From contig JAHRHE010000005.1 in NCBI GenBank assembly GCA_020027965.1, forward strand, positions 1 to 56,129: a stretch of 56,129 nt of DNA. Direction: 5' to 3'. The position numbers and the translations under genes are program-made. The first letter of the stretch is position 1. Every line of letters begins with the position of its first letter. The notes under the pieces are model-generated. The model saw only the letters and a list, made by a program, of their open reading frames with translations. It did no database searches and was not told the origin of the DNA. This document shows, in pieces, positions 16,010-24,856 of the stretch. The stretch comes from Nitrospirota bacterium (lineage in GTDB: Bacteria; Nitrospirota; Nitrospiria; Nitrospirales; Nitrospiraceae).

Positions 16010-17023
16010 ATGTCCAGCTGGAATCGCCCAGATCCCTTGACCCGCGATCTGATTCATCTCATCAATGCCCGTCGTCACGACCACGGGGACGCCGATGCAG
16101 CCATCGATACCCTGCAGGCCCTTCTCGAGCAGGACCGTGAGCAGGACCTGCTCACGGTCCTGGCGGCGCTCGATGAAGAGATGGCCGAATGGCTGTTCGA
16201 CCTCCTGGCCGAAGCGGCCTGCTCTGTGGTGATGGATGCGGAACCGGAGGACAAGCCGACGTACGCGGTGATGGGGGCGCTCGAGCTCCCCCTTCAGGCC
16301 AATCTGAGTCAGCCCCTCCGATTGAAGATCGATCCGGTGACCACGGCGAACCTCCTGTACACTCATCTCCACTTGGCGGCAGGGACCGTGGTCCTGGTGG
16401 AGCCACGGCTGCTGACAGATGCGACCTTGGACCTCTTGACCTTGCACGGGCTGAACGAGCACATCGCTGCGTTGGCCGATTCACGTCCCCGGCAGCTCCT
16501 GGCCGCCCGCCTTCACCCACCCGTCGAGTCTACGGCGTTTCTGATCTTCGAACTGATCGGCTCGCCGGACGCCGGATTGCCCGAGTCTCTGGAAGAACAG
16601 GACCGCCAGGCCCTTTTGCAAGGTCTGGTGGCCCAATGCGCCGAGCTGGCCCCCGCGCCGCAGATGCTGGAGGCGGCGGTCTATGCCGCCTACGCGATGT
16701 TCGATGCGCAGAACGCGGTGAGACTACACCGCCTGGCTGATGAGACCATTGCAGTCTGGCGCGATCTGGATCCGACCGTTCGGAGCCGGACCATCGTCCA
16801 TCTCCACACGCAGTGCGGGAACGGCGTCTACATGCCCGTGTGGACCGATCTCTTCGACCCCGAGCTTCCTGAAGATCACGGGCCCGTCTGGACCTCTCCC
16901 GATGTGTGGGTGTTCACGGCGGACCTGCCGATTGAGTGGCCCGGAGAGATGCTCACCAATCGCCTCCTGGCCGAAGGCTGCACCCGGTTCGAAAATCACA
17001 TCGTGGAAGCGCCGGAGAACTGA
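16010..17023 (+). CDS. Hypothetical protein, acidic, helical
   Basis: A 337-residue protein that I do not recognise. The N-terminal third is helical and leucine/acid-rich (DAAIDTLQALLEQDREQDLLTVLAALDEEMAEWLFDLLAEA). The middle includes VTTANLLYTHLHLAAGTVVLVEP, and the C-terminus is rich in Trp, Pro and acidic residues (YMPVWTDLFDPELPEDHGPVWTSPDVWVF). No signal peptide or membrane helix. GGAGGAG precedes the ATG. The gene stands alone, convergent with the secreted protein at 17026. Codon use is normal for the window, so it is a real chromosomal gene. Confidence 0.8.
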   Translation: MSSWNRPDPLTRDLIHLINARRHDHGDADAAIDTLQALLEQDREQDLLTVLAALDEEMAEWLFDLLAEAACSVVMDAEPEDKPTYAVMGALELPLQANLSQPLRLKIDPVTTANLLYTHLHLAAGTVVLVEPRLLTDATLDLLTLHGLNEHIAALADSRPRQLLAARLHPPVESTAFLIFELIGSPDAGLPESLEEQDRQALLQGLVAQCAELAPAPQMLEAAVYAAYAMFDAQNAVRLHRLADETIAVWRDLDPTVRSRTIVHLHTQCGNGVYMPVWTDLFDPELPEDHGPVWTSPDVWVFTADLPIEWPGEMLTNRLLAEGCTRFENHIVEAPEN

Positions 17024-17025
17024 AC

Positions 17026-17466
17026 TTATCGGCCTCCCGCGCTTCCCCAGGTCCCACCGCCTGGATTGCCGAAGCTGGGGCCAGGAGTCATCGGAGCGGC
17101 CGGCGCACTCGGCTGCGACGGTGTGACCAGCGGCCCATAGGGCTTGGAGGGGAGGCTGTAGGGGGACGTAGAATTCTGGGGTGGTACGCTCGGGGTTGAG
17201 CCTGCCGAAGGACCCAGGTTCCAGATGGTTCCGGACTGACCTCGACCCTCCGGGGAAGAGAATTGGTAGGACTGCCTCCCATCGCTCAGGTCCAGAATCG
17301 TCCCTGTGTTGCCGTGGGAATCTGAGTAGACTCGGAATCCATTGCCGAGGTCAGTGACGGTGCCGCTGCTCCCGTCGCTTCCCTGGATGACGCTGATCTG
17401 CGCGCTCACCGGGCTGTCGAACGCCAGTAGGATCGCCACCAGAACCCCCACCATCGAGATTCTCAT
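17026..17466 (-). CDS. Secreted Gly/Pro/Ser-rich hypothetical protein
   Basis: A 146-residue exported protein. From the ATG at 17466 (with AAGGAGGG in front) a signal peptide ends near VSAQIS. The first half of the mature part contains three similar units built round G-(S/T)-G-T-(V/I)-x-(D/N)-L-(G/S) (SSGTVTDLGNGFRVYSD, NTGTILDLSDGRQSYQF, QSGTIWNLG). The second half is disordered, rich in Pro, Ser and Gly. Function unknown. The ATG ten codons upstream would break the signal peptide. Confidence 0.75.
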   Translation of the reverse strand: MRISMVGVLVAILLAFDSPVSAQISVIQGSDGSSGTVTDLGNGFRVYSDSHGNTGTILDLSDGRQSYQFSSPEGRGQSGTIWNLGPSAGSTPSVPPQNSTSPYSLPSKPYGPLVTPSQPSAPAAPMTPGPSFGNPGGGTWGSAGGR

Positions 17467-17670
17467 GGTCTTGCCCTCCTTCGATTGAGAGGACACGCTC
17501 GCCGACGGATGCCACTATGATACCAGACTCGTCCGCCCTTGTGCGCGGCTCTTGTTGCTTCACTGGACATCGCCTACCAGCCTGGCGTAGCATGCGGGGC
17601 TGCATGGCCGGCCGCTGATGCCGGAGCGCGCTCATTGGTGTGATCTTGGTCGGGGACAGGTGAAGAGACC

Positions 17671-18198
17671 ATGTTGAACATGATCGCCAACCTGCTGAAG
17701 GTGCTGAATTCCGAGGCCGAGCCGGGCCAGATCAGTCTGGCCCTGTGCTTCTCGATGATTGCGGGGCTGACCCCGTTCTGGAGCTTGCATAATCTCTTGG
17801 TGGTCCTGCTGGTTTTGTTCCTGCGGGTCAACCTGTCGGCGTTTCTACTGGGGCTGGCCTTGTTCTCCGGCCTGGCGTTCCTGCTGGATCCGCTGTTTCA
17901 TGTGATGGGGTTGGCCGTGCTGACGGCCGGGCCCCTGGAAGGACTCTGGACCACGCTGTACAACTCGACGCTCTGGCGCCTGGAGCGGTTCAACAACTCG
18001 ATCGTGATGGGAAGCCTGCTGTTCTCCCTGCTCATCTTTATTCCTCTCTACTACGGGGCTAATCTGGCAATCCTCCGATACCGCGAACACGTCATGCAAT
18101 GGATCCTGCAGACGCGAGTCATGCAGGCCTTTACGACGAGCCGGCTCTACCGCATGTACCAATCCGTCTCCGGATGGGGATGGGGAGGCGGAGCATGA
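17671..18198 (+). CDS. TIGR03546 family integral membrane protein
   Basis: A 175-residue protein with about four transmembrane helices (roughly 22-50, 52-72, 76-95 and 110-135). It carries the LALCFSMIAGLTPFWSLHNLLVVLLVLFLRVNLSAFLLG segment typical of DUF2062/TIGR03546 proteins. Such genes are nearly always followed by a TIGR03545 gene, as here: its stop overlaps the start codon of the next gene (ATGA at 18195-18198). The joint function is unknown, probably envelope-related. Confidence 0.85.
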   Translation: MLNMIANLLKVLNSEAEPGQISLALCFSMIAGLTPFWSLHNLLVVLLVLFLRVNLSAFLLGLALFSGLAFLLDPLFHVMGLAVLTAGPLEGLWTTLYNSTLWRLERFNNSIVMGSLLFSLLIFIPLYYGANLAILRYREHVMQWILQTRVMQAFTTSRLYRMYQSVSGWGWGGGA

Positions 18199-19958
18199 GC
18201 AAGTGGATCCGTTGGCAGGGTGTGATCGCCTTTGTTGTGGTCGTTCTCCTTGTGGCTGGAGTCTGGTTCCTGGTGGTGGATCGTGTCATCAAGCGGGCGA
18301 TTGAAAAAACCGGGACCATGCTGGTCGGCGCGAAAGTGGAGCTGGGCGAGGCCGATTTTTCTCTGTTTCCGTTGGGCCTCACGCTCTCTCGCCTTCAAGT
18401 TACCAACCCGGATCAGCCGATGACGAACGCCGTCGAGATCGCTCGGATCGCCTTCTCCATGGACGGCCCGAACCTGCTGCGTCGCAAACTCATTGTCGAG
18501 GAAGCGACCGTGGAGGGCGTCCGGCTCACTACGCCTCGCACCGCCTCCGGGGCGATCGTTCGCCGCCCTGCCGAAGCGGAACCGGTCTCCAAGAAGGCCA
18601 TGGGTGATCTGTTCTCACTGCCGTCGTTGTCCGCCATCAACGTGCAGGAGATCCTTAGCAAGGAAGAGCTGGGGTCGCAGACACTCGTGGAGTCGCTCCG
18701 TACCGATCTGCAGGCCGAGCAAGAGCAGTGGCAGAAGCGGCTGGCGGCCTTGCCGGACAAGGCCAAGTTAGATAGTTACAGGAAGCGCCTCGAAGGATTG
18801 AAGTCGGCAGGGAAAGGCGGGTTAGGCGGTGTTGTCGGCGGGGCCAGCGAGGCCCTGGCTATTCAGCAGGACCTGAGTCGTGATCTGGATCAGATCAAGT
18901 CCGCCAAGAACAGTTTCGAGGACCACGTGACGGGACTTCGGAAACGGATGGACGAAGCGGTCAGGGCGCCGCAGGAGGATGCGCGCCGCCTCATGGAGAA
19001 ATATTCTCTGTCGGGGTCCGGTCTGGCGAATGTGACCGGGATGCTGATCGGCGGGACCATCGGGGACTGGACAGCAACCAGCCTCCGCTGGTACGCGAAG
19101 CTGCAACCGCTGCTGCAGCGCAAGGCCGAGCGCAAGCGGGATGTCGAGATTGTCAAACCGGTGCGAGGCAAGGGGGTGGACGTTCGGTTTAAGGAGCGGG
19201 CCCCGCTGCCGGATCTCTTGATTCGGACCACCCATGTGTCGGTCGAGGTGCCCGCCGGCGCGATCAAAGGGCAGGTGAAGAACATCACTCCCGACCAGCC
19301 AATCCTGGGAGTCCCGCTCACGTTTGAGTTCGTCGGCGACAAGCTGAAAGGGCTGCAGTCCGTGAAGCTGGATGGGACGCTGAGCCGCGTGGATCCGGCC
19401 AGGCCGAGCGACCGAGCGAACCTCCGGATGCGTGGCTACCGGGTTGAAGACCTGAGCCTGTCCAAGAGCGAGCAGTGGGCGCTGGCGCTGAAGCAGGCGC
19501 TCGCTGATATGGACCTCCAAGCCACGCTGAGAGGCGAGGCGCTGAACGCGAAGCTGGTGGCCACGCTCCAGTCGGTACAGATAGCCAGCGGGGTGAAAGC
19601 CGGTGCCGGCGTGCTTGCCAATGCGGTCGCGTCGGCGCTGTCCGACGTGAAGGGCTTTACACTGAAAGCGGAGGTGACCGGCACCGTCGAGAATTACGAG
19701 GTGAAGCTCGCGTCGGATCTCGATCGGGTGCTGAAAGACGTGGTCGGTAAGCAGGTCCAGGCGCAAACCGCCCGGCTGGAGACCGAACTGCAGTCGGCGA
19801 TTGCGGAGAAGGTCGCGGGCCCGCTGAATGAGCTCAAGGCCAGCTTCGGCGGATTGGACAGCGTCGGCACCGAACTGGCGAGTCGCCTCAATCTCGGGAC
19901 CGACCTCCTGAAGGGTGTGAAAGGCGGATCTCCGGGTGGATTCAAACTGCCGTTCTAG
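18195..19958 (+). CDS. TIGR03545 family membrane-anchored protein
   Basis: A 587-residue protein. One N-terminal helix (residues 8-30) is followed by a long periplasmic part with AsmA-like features: ALTLSRLQVTNPDQP near 65, a coiled-coil middle (LRTDLQAEQEQWQKRLAALPDKAKLDSYRKRLEG), and a beta-rich C-terminal half with repeated GTLSRVDP and KLVATL units. The TIGR03546/TIGR03545 pair is conserved but uncharacterised. AsmA-like repeats suggest work between the two membranes (inference). The ATG at 18195 follows GGAGGCGGAGC. The frame is open further upstream but that part overlaps the partner gene. Confidence 0.85.
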   Translation: MSKWIRWQGVIAFVVVVLLVAGVWFLVVDRVIKRAIEKTGTMLVGAKVELGEADFSLFPLGLTLSRLQVTNPDQPMTNAVEIARIAFSMDGPNLLRRKLIVEEATVEGVRLTTPRTASGAIVRRPAEAEPVSKKAMGDLFSLPSLSAINVQEILSKEELGSQTLVESLRTDLQAEQEQWQKRLAALPDKAKLDSYRKRLEGLKSAGKGGLGGVVGGASEALAIQQDLSRDLDQIKSAKNSFEDHVTGLRKRMDEAVRAPQEDARRLMEKYSLSGSGLANVTGMLIGGTIGDWTATSLRWYAKLQPLLQRKAERKRDVEIVKPVRGKGVDVRFKERAPLPDLLIRTTHVSVEVPAGAIKGQVKNITPDQPILGVPLTFEFVGDKLKGLQSVKLDGTLSRVDPARPSDRANLRMRGYRVEDLSLSKSEQWALALKQALADMDLQATLRGEALNAKLVATLQSVQIASGVKAGAGVLANAVASALSDVKGFTLKAEVTGTVENYEVKLASDLDRVLKDVVGKQVQAQTARLETELQSAIAEKVAGPLNELKASFGGLDSVGTELASRLNLGTDLLKGVKGGSPGGFKLPF

Positions 19959-20435
19959 CCAGCCTCTGCTGACCTAAGGAAGAATGGCCAGGCTGGGCTG
20001 CTTCCGCTCAGGGTCAGAGCCGTTTTGTCCGGACGTTGCCACGCCTGAGTGGCCCGCTGACCGCTGCATATTGGTCTTCTAAGGGCGAGAGGGCAGAAGG
20101 GCGCCCTCTCGCCCGCCACTTCACCACCCAGGTCGTGGCGCGTTGGCCGAGCGCGTCGGGGCAGTCGACGGAGCCGCATTGCGGGCGAGCCGTGCTGGTG
20201 TGCGTGGCGGCGGAACGAGCGAGGCCCGGCCGGCCATGGCTGGGGAAACAGGTATGGCCGGATCGGAGAACGCCCCAAATTCTTATTTGGGGGATGGGGG
20301 GAGCCGCAGCCGTTCCGCCGGTAGCTACAGCAGCTAGGCGAGCACGCACTTGGGCGACGCGACTGCCCCGGCGTGCGTCACCGCCCGTCTCCAGACCAGT
20401 CCGGCCACCAGGCATTTGTCTGCCAGGCTGGCCTT
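19959..20435. other. Intergenic stretch filled by the dispersed element
   Basis: Nothing coding is seen. Most of it is copy B of the ~310-bp element. The remainder (19959-20080) shows no recognisable site. Confidence 0.5.
20081..20387 (-). repeat. Dispersed ~310-bp intergenic element, copy B (inverted)
   Basis: Reverse-complement match to 4850-5160 over nearly its whole length, with scattered differences. The internal hairpin is CCCCAAAT (20273-20280) and ATTTGGGG (20285-20292) around a TCTT loop. Copy A pairs at the same place with other bases. Confidence 0.75.
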
Positions 20436-21284
20436 CTAGTGCAAGGCGGCGGCTTTTTTGAGCGGCTCCAGGAGCTTTTCGGAGACCTTCAGATTGCCGC
20501 GGCCCACGCCCACCTCGATGTCGGGCTTCGTGAGCCCGTGAAAATCGCTGCCCCCGGTCACGAGCAGGTCCAGACGCCTCGCGAGGTTGAGATACTCGGC
20601 GGTCTGTTGCGGCTTGTGGGTGCTGTAATGGACCTCGATCCCTGCCAATCCCTCGGCTTTTAGTTTTTCACAGAGCTTCAGCAGCCCTGCCCCGTTCGCT
20701 TTGACCCAACTCGGATGAGCCAGGACGGGAATGCCCCGCGCGGCCCGGATCCAGGCCATGGCCTCCGCCGGCTCCGGGAGCTCTCGCGGCACGTAGGCTG
20801 CCGCGCCCTCGGCAAGGTACCGATCGAAGGCTTCCTTGGCGGACGTCACGTAGCCTCTTTCCATCAGGACCCTAGCGATATGGGGACGTCCCACGGAGTC
20901 GGTGCCGGCCAGCGCCTTCACTTCCTCATAGGTGAGGGCCAGGCCCAGTTCGTTCAGTTTTTCAATGATGCGGGGATTGCGCCGGTGACGGCTGGCCCGG
21001 AGTTGCCCCAAGCGATGGCGCAACTCCGGGTCATGGCAATCCAAAAAGTATCCGAGGATGTGCAGCTCGCTCTCCCCGTGGCGGGAACTGATCTCGGTCC
21101 CGGGGATCACTTCGATCCCGAGACGCGCGCCCGCTTCGAGAGCGTCAGGAAGGCCATCCACCGTGTCGTGATCAGTAATAGCGAGGGCGCTCACCCCGGC
21201 GGCCTTGGCCAGGGCCAGGACGTCAGCGGGTGAACGGCTGCCGTCCGAGTAGGTGGTATGCAGGTGGAGGTCAATCCGACTCAT
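20436..21284 (-). CDS. PHP-domain phosphoesterase (YciV/RnaAM-like)
   Basis: A 282-residue PHP-domain metal-dependent phosphoesterase. Metal ligands are visible in DLHLHTTYSDGS (H7, H9), ITDHDTVDG, an EISSRHGESELHILGYF block, LAHPSW and GGSDFHG. The gene resembles YciV, which hydrolyses 3',5'-nucleoside bisphosphates and trims RNA 5' ends. That substrate assignment is by family. The gene is single on the minus strand. A GTGACG-type repeat lies just upstream of its start. Confidence 0.92.
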   Translation of the reverse strand: MSRIDLHLHTTYSDGSRSPADVLALAKAAGVSALAITDHDTVDGLPDALEAGARLGIEVIPGTEISSRHGESELHILGYFLDCHDPELRHRLGQLRASRHRRNPRIIEKLNELGLALTYEEVKALAGTDSVGRPHIARVLMERGYVTSAKEAFDRYLAEGAAAYVPRELPEPAEAMAWIRAARGIPVLAHPSWVKANGAGLLKLCEKLKAEGLAGIEVHYSTHKPQQTAEYLNLARRLDLLVTGGSDFHGLTKPDIEVGVGRGNLKVSEKLLEPLKKAAALH

Positions 21285-21289
21285 CGAAG

Positions 21290-21325
21290 CAGTGATGGGT
21301 CAAACGTGACGCGTGAAGCGCAACT
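21290..21325. repeat. GTGATGGGTNNNNGTGACGCGTGAA element
   Basis: Directly upstream of the PHP gene. GAAGCAGTGATGGGT followed by GTGACGCGTGAAGCG resembles the element upstream of amrB (GAAGCCGTGATGGGT, GACGCGTGAAAAG). The complementary arm is largely missing here. Confidence 0.45.
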
Positions 21326-21366
21326 CCGAGGAAACTGGAGACATGAGGTGCATGAGGCATTACCTA

Positions 21367-22308
21367 TCACGCCGTGCGTTTGGCAAGCAACCGGGCCGTG
21401 AAGACGGTCCCTGTGCCGGGTCTCTCGTGGCTGTTGCTCGTGTGTTCGCCTTCGTCATACTGGAGCACACGCAGCCCGGTGGTTAGACGGAGCAATTCGT
21501 TGTGCGCCAGGCAAAACTCACGTCGGCGAGGGTGCTGGTGCCGCAGATGGTTGTCGATGAGGAAGGTCTCATAGACGAGCATGCCGCCGGGTCTCAGGGC
21601 CTGAAGCAGGTGAGGGAAAAGCGGCCGGAACAGATAGAAGAACACCAGGATGACGTCATATCGTTCCTTCGGGAGCTCCAACGTCCAGTCGGGATCGGCT
21701 TCCAAATCCACCCGACGCACCGTGAGATTGGTCAGATCTCGTTGCCGGGCGGAAGCCACGAGCGTCTCGAGCGCCTGCTCGTCCCGGTCAATGGCTTCGA
21801 CGGTATAGCCGTGAGCGGCCAGATACAGTGCGTTCCGGCCGGTGCCCGCAGCCACATCCAGCGTATGGCCTCGCGGCAGCCGGTGAAGCTGCTCAACGAG
21901 AAAGTGAGTGGGACGCGGCTCGATCCGGGTCAGGTGCGAGGCCCGCGTCCGCTCGACACGCACACCGACTGACCCGTGAACTGCCTCGACGGGCGGGATC
22001 ATTTTCCTGACCCAGAGCCGTACGCCGGAGACGGGGAATTCGGCGAACAACATCCCGGTGAGTCTCTCGGCCAAGGTTTCCAGGAGGCTGTATTCGCGAC
22101 CGCTGCCGATTTCGACGAGGCGCTTCGCCACACGGGCATAATCCACCGCATGGGACAGGTCGTCTTTAGCGGATGCCGCATCGTGGTAGCCAGCCGGGTA
22201 CTCGAGCTCCACGTCCACCGCCATGGGCTGTGTGCGCTGCCGTTCGCCAGCGGTCGTGCCGATATGGCCTTGAAATTCCAGGCGTTCGATTACTACTCGC
22301 TCTGCCAT
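21367..22308 (-). CDS. Dihydroneopterin aldolase-SAM methyltransferase fusion
   Basis: A 313-residue two-domain protein. Residues 1-118 are FolB-like: ERVVIERLEFQGHIGTTAGERQRTQ with the catalytic Glu, a central DDLSHAVDYARVAKRLVE, SLLETLAERL and VRKMIPPVEA with the catalytic Lys. Residues 125-313 are a class I methyltransferase of the TehB/type 11 kind: motif I LDVAAGTGRNALYLAAHGY, then AIDRDEQAL and a later RYDVILVFFYLFRPLFPHLLQALRPGGMLVYE. FolB acts in folate synthesis. The methyltransferase substrate is unknown. The ATG at 22308 starts exactly at the FolB domain; longer starts add an unrelated tail. It is divergent from moaC. Confidence 0.85.
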   Translation of the reverse strand: MAERVVIERLEFQGHIGTTAGERQRTQPMAVDVELEYPAGYHDAASAKDDLSHAVDYARVAKRLVEIGSGREYSLLETLAERLTGMLFAEFPVSGVRLWVRKMIPPVEAVHGSVGVRVERTRASHLTRIEPRPTHFLVEQLHRLPRGHTLDVAAGTGRNALYLAAHGYTVEAIDRDEQALETLVASARQRDLTNLTVRRVDLEADPDWTLELPKERYDVILVFFYLFRPLFPHLLQALRPGGMLVYETFLIDNHLRHQHPRRREFCLAHNELLRLTTGLRVLQYDEGEHTSNSHERPGTGTVFTARLLAKRTA

Positions 22309-22468
22309 GCGGCCATTCTCGATGAACCTGCAGAGGAGTGTCAAGGAGCGGTCCCACTCCGCTCCCACGCGTCCCGGATCTGGCTTGACTTCGTTTCGAG
22401 GCGACTCCTATAATCAAGCACTCTTTGACCTCCGCTCGGTCGTACAAGTTCTCAATTCAGCGTAGGAA

Positions 22469-22960
22469 ATGGCTGATTTCACCCACTTCAACGAATCCGG
22501 ACGGGCGAGGATGGTTGATGTCTCGGCGAAGAGTGCCACCGACCGCGTGGCCACGGCTCAAGGGCGGGTCTTCATGATGCCGGAGACGCTGGAAAAGGTC
22601 CAGCGGGGTAAAATCGCCAAGGGCGATGTCCTCGCGGTCGCCCAGGTCGCCGGGATTATGGGCGCCAAGCGGACCCCCGATCTCATTCCCATGTGCCACC
22701 CCGTCCTCCTCACCAGCATCGATCTCACCTTCAAGGAAGAACCTCAGCCCGATCGGGAGGGCCGATGCTCAATCACAATTACTGCCACCGCCAAGACCAC
22801 CGGCCAGACCGGGGTGGAGATGGAAGCCATGACCGCGGTGTCGGTGGCCGCACTCACGATCTACGACATGTGCAAGGCGGTGGATAAGGGCATGAGCTTC
22901 AGTGACATCGCGCTGCTCTCGAAATCCGGCGGTAAATCCGGAACGTACTCACGTGGGTGA
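22469..22960 (+). CDS. moaC: Cyclic pyranopterin monophosphate synthase MoaC
   Basis: Second step of molybdenum cofactor synthesis, working with MoaA to make cyclic pyranopterin monophosphate. A 163-residue MoaC with the signatures LTHFNESGRARMVDVSAK-like start (here ADFTHFNESGRARMVDVS), GDVLAVAQVAGIMGAKRT, IPMCHP, TGQTGVEMEAMTAVSVAALTIYDMCKAVDK and the C-terminal LLSKSGGKSG. First gene of the moaC, moaDE, moaA run. An AT-rich repeat lies between it and the next gene. Confidence 0.97.
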   Translation: MADFTHFNESGRARMVDVSAKSATDRVATAQGRVFMMPETLEKVQRGKIAKGDVLAVAQVAGIMGAKRTPDLIPMCHPVLLTSIDLTFKEEPQPDREGRCSITITATAKTTGQTGVEMEAMTAVSVAALTIYDMCKAVDKGMSFSDIALLSKSGGKSGTYSRG

Positions 22961-22962
22961 AT

Positions 22963-23045
22963 GGCAAAATTCAAAATGCTAAATGCAAAATGAAGAGAAT
23001 GAATCCGAAGGTTTTTGCATTTTGCCTTTTACATGTTGCATTGGG
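22963..23045. repeat. AAATGCAAAATG...TTTTGCATTTTGC repeat, copy 2
   Basis: Between moaC and the moaDE fusion. A purine-rich left half (AAAATGCTAAATGCAAAATG) faces GTTTTTGCATTTTGCC and ends TTACATGTTGCATTGGG. Same family as 15770-15848 and 54796-54890. A frame open through it (from 22983) runs into the moaDE frame but is probably not translated. Confidence 0.65.
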
Positions 23046-23051
23046 ACGATT

Positions 23052-23771
23052 ATGGTGACCATCAAGCTGTTCGGGCTGCTAAAAACCCTGGCGAGCAACC
23101 AAACCGACCTCTCCGTCGCACTCAACGGGGGGCGTCGGGTCAAGGATCTGGTCGCCGTACTGGACGGCCAATATCCGCGAATCGGCGAGTTGATCCACAA
23201 GAGAAAGGTCCTCGTATCGGTCAATCAGGAGATTGCCCATGAGGAGACCGAGATCAAAGACGGCGATGAGGTTGCGCTGCTGCCGCCGTTCGCCGGAGGG
23301 GCGATGATGGTTCCGTCCCCAAGCCACGATGGTCAGGGGGGCGACGATTCCATGCTGGTGCGCGTTCAACAGGAGAATTTTTCAGTCGATGCCGAGATTG
23401 ACCGGGTCCGCCAGCGGTCCACCCGCATCGGCGGTATTGCGATCTTTCTGGGCACGGCTCGGGACCGGTCTCGCGGCCATGATGTGAGCCGCATCACCTT
23501 CGAGCATTACGAGGGCATGGCGCAGAGAAAACTGCGGGAGATCCGAGAGCGAGCCTTAAAGGATTTTAACGTGATCGAGGCCCTGATCCTCCACCGGTAT
23601 GGGGACATCCAGATCGGCGAGAACATCGTCTTGATCGTGGTCGGGGCGGAGCACCGGGCTGACGCGTTTCGGGCGTGCCAGTGGTGCATTGACGAGCTCA
23701 AGCAGATTACCCCGATCTGGAAACTGGAGCAGACCCCGGAAGGACAAGTCTGGGTCGAGGAGCACCCATGA
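23052..23771 (+). CDS. MoaD-MoaE fusion (molybdopterin synthase, MoaX-like)
   Basis: A 239-residue fusion of both molybdopterin synthase subunits. Residues 1-83 are MoaD (ubiquitin-like) ending in PFAGG, whose Gly82-Gly83 would be the thiocarboxylate site if freed. Residues 84-100 are a Gly/Ser/Asp linker, and 101-239 are MoaE with FEHYEGMA, HRYGDIQIGENIV and ITPIWKLEQ, which contains the likely catalytic lysine. Like mycobacterial MoaX it would need cleavage after GG. Alternatively, internal initiation at the ATG at 23352 (with a GGGGGGCGA upstream) could supply MoaE alone. The stop overlaps moaA (ATGA). Confidence 0.9.
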   Translation: MVTIKLFGLLKTLASNQTDLSVALNGGRRVKDLVAVLDGQYPRIGELIHKRKVLVSVNQEIAHEETEIKDGDEVALLPPFAGGAMMVPSPSHDGQGGDDSMLVRVQQENFSVDAEIDRVRQRSTRIGGIAIFLGTARDRSRGHDVSRITFEHYEGMAQRKLREIRERALKDFNVIEALILHRYGDIQIGENIVLIVVGAEHRADAFRACQWCIDELKQITPIWKLEQTPEGQVWVEEHP

Positions 23772-24829
23772 ATCCGATCCCACCGGTGCCGGCGCGTCGT
23801 CCGGTCGCGGACAGCTTCGGTCGCCCTCTGGGCAGCCTGCGAGTCTCTGTCACGGACCGATGCAACCTGCGTTGCCGGTACTGCATGCCCGAGGAGGAGT
23901 ACGCGTGGTTGCCCCGTGACACGATCCTGTCGTTCGAAGAGATCGACGTCCTGACAGGCTTGTTTACGGAGTGTGGCGTTGAGAAGGTGCGCCTGACCGG
24001 TGGGGAGCCCCTGTTGCGCCGGGATCTTCCGACGTTGATCCGGATGCTCGTGCGGAATCCCCGGATCAAGGACCTCGCCTTGACGACCAACGGGATCCTC
24101 TTAGCCAACCAGGCGCAAGCCCTCCACGATGCGGGGTTGCATCGAGTGACGGTCAGTCTGGACACGCTCAGGCCCGAGCGGTTCAAGGCGTTGACAAGAC
24201 GGGATAGCCATGCCGCGGTGCTGGAGGGGATCGAGGCGGTGGCGCGGGTCGGGTTCAAAGGCCTGAAGTTTGATACTGTGGCCATCCGCGGGTTCAACGA
24301 TGACGAACTCGTTGAGGTGATCGAATTCGGGAAGCAGACGGGCGGTGAGGTGCGTTTCATCGAGTACATGGACGTCGGAGGAGCCACGGACTGGTCGATG
24401 GATCAAGTGCTCTCACAAGCTGCTATCCTTGCGGCAGTGGGCGAACGATATGGGCGGATCGAACCGCTGATTGAGCAAGGTTCCTCGCCGGCGCGGCGAT
24501 TCAGGCTGCCGGACGGAACGACGTTCGGTATCATCGCTTCCACGACCGTCCCCTTCTGTGCCACCTGCGACCGGAGCCGGCTCACGGCGGATGGCATGTG
24601 GTACCTGTGCCTCTACGCGAAGGATGGAATTGATTTGCGCCAACCGCTCCGTGGCGGCGCCTCGTCCGAAGAACTGAAGTCCCTGATCGGCTCGGTCTGG
24701 AGGGCACGCCGCGATCGTGGGGCCGAGGAACGGAAGGAGCTGGAGCAAGTCGGTGTCAGAGCACCGTTGATTGAAGTCGACAAACTCCGAGAAGATCCTC
24801 ACCTGGAGATGCACGCCCGAGGCGGATGA
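23768..24829 (+). CDS. moaA: GTP 3',8-cyclase MoaA
   Basis: Radical SAM enzyme that starts molybdenum cofactor synthesis from GTP. The N-terminal cluster motif is C32-NLR-C36-RY-C39, and a second C-terminal cluster is formed by CATCDRSRL and the later WYLCLYA cysteine. VRLTGGEPLLRRDL and ALTTNGILL are further family blocks. The protein ends in GG, as MoaA needs for GTP cyclisation. 353 residues, slightly longer than usual. It overlaps the moaDE fusion by four bases and is translationally coupled. Confidence 0.97.
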   Translation: MNPIPPVPARRPVADSFGRPLGSLRVSVTDRCNLRCRYCMPEEEYAWLPRDTILSFEEIDVLTGLFTECGVEKVRLTGGEPLLRRDLPTLIRMLVRNPRIKDLALTTNGILLANQAQALHDAGLHRVTVSLDTLRPERFKALTRRDSHAAVLEGIEAVARVGFKGLKFDTVAIRGFNDDELVEVIEFGKQTGGEVRFIEYMDVGGATDWSMDQVLSQAAILAAVGERYGRIEPLIEQGSSPARRFRLPDGTTFGIIASTTVPFCATCDRSRLTADGMWYLCLYAKDGIDLRQPLRGGASSEELKSLIGSVWRARRDRGAEERKELEQVGVRAPLIEVDKLREDPHLEMHARGG

Positions 24830-24856
24830 GCAGCCGATACCACCACACCACGCCAC

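Noticed and set aside
18822-19766. 314-codon minus-strand frame
   Set aside because: Antisense to the TIGR03545 gene, which is paired with its TIGR03546 partner.
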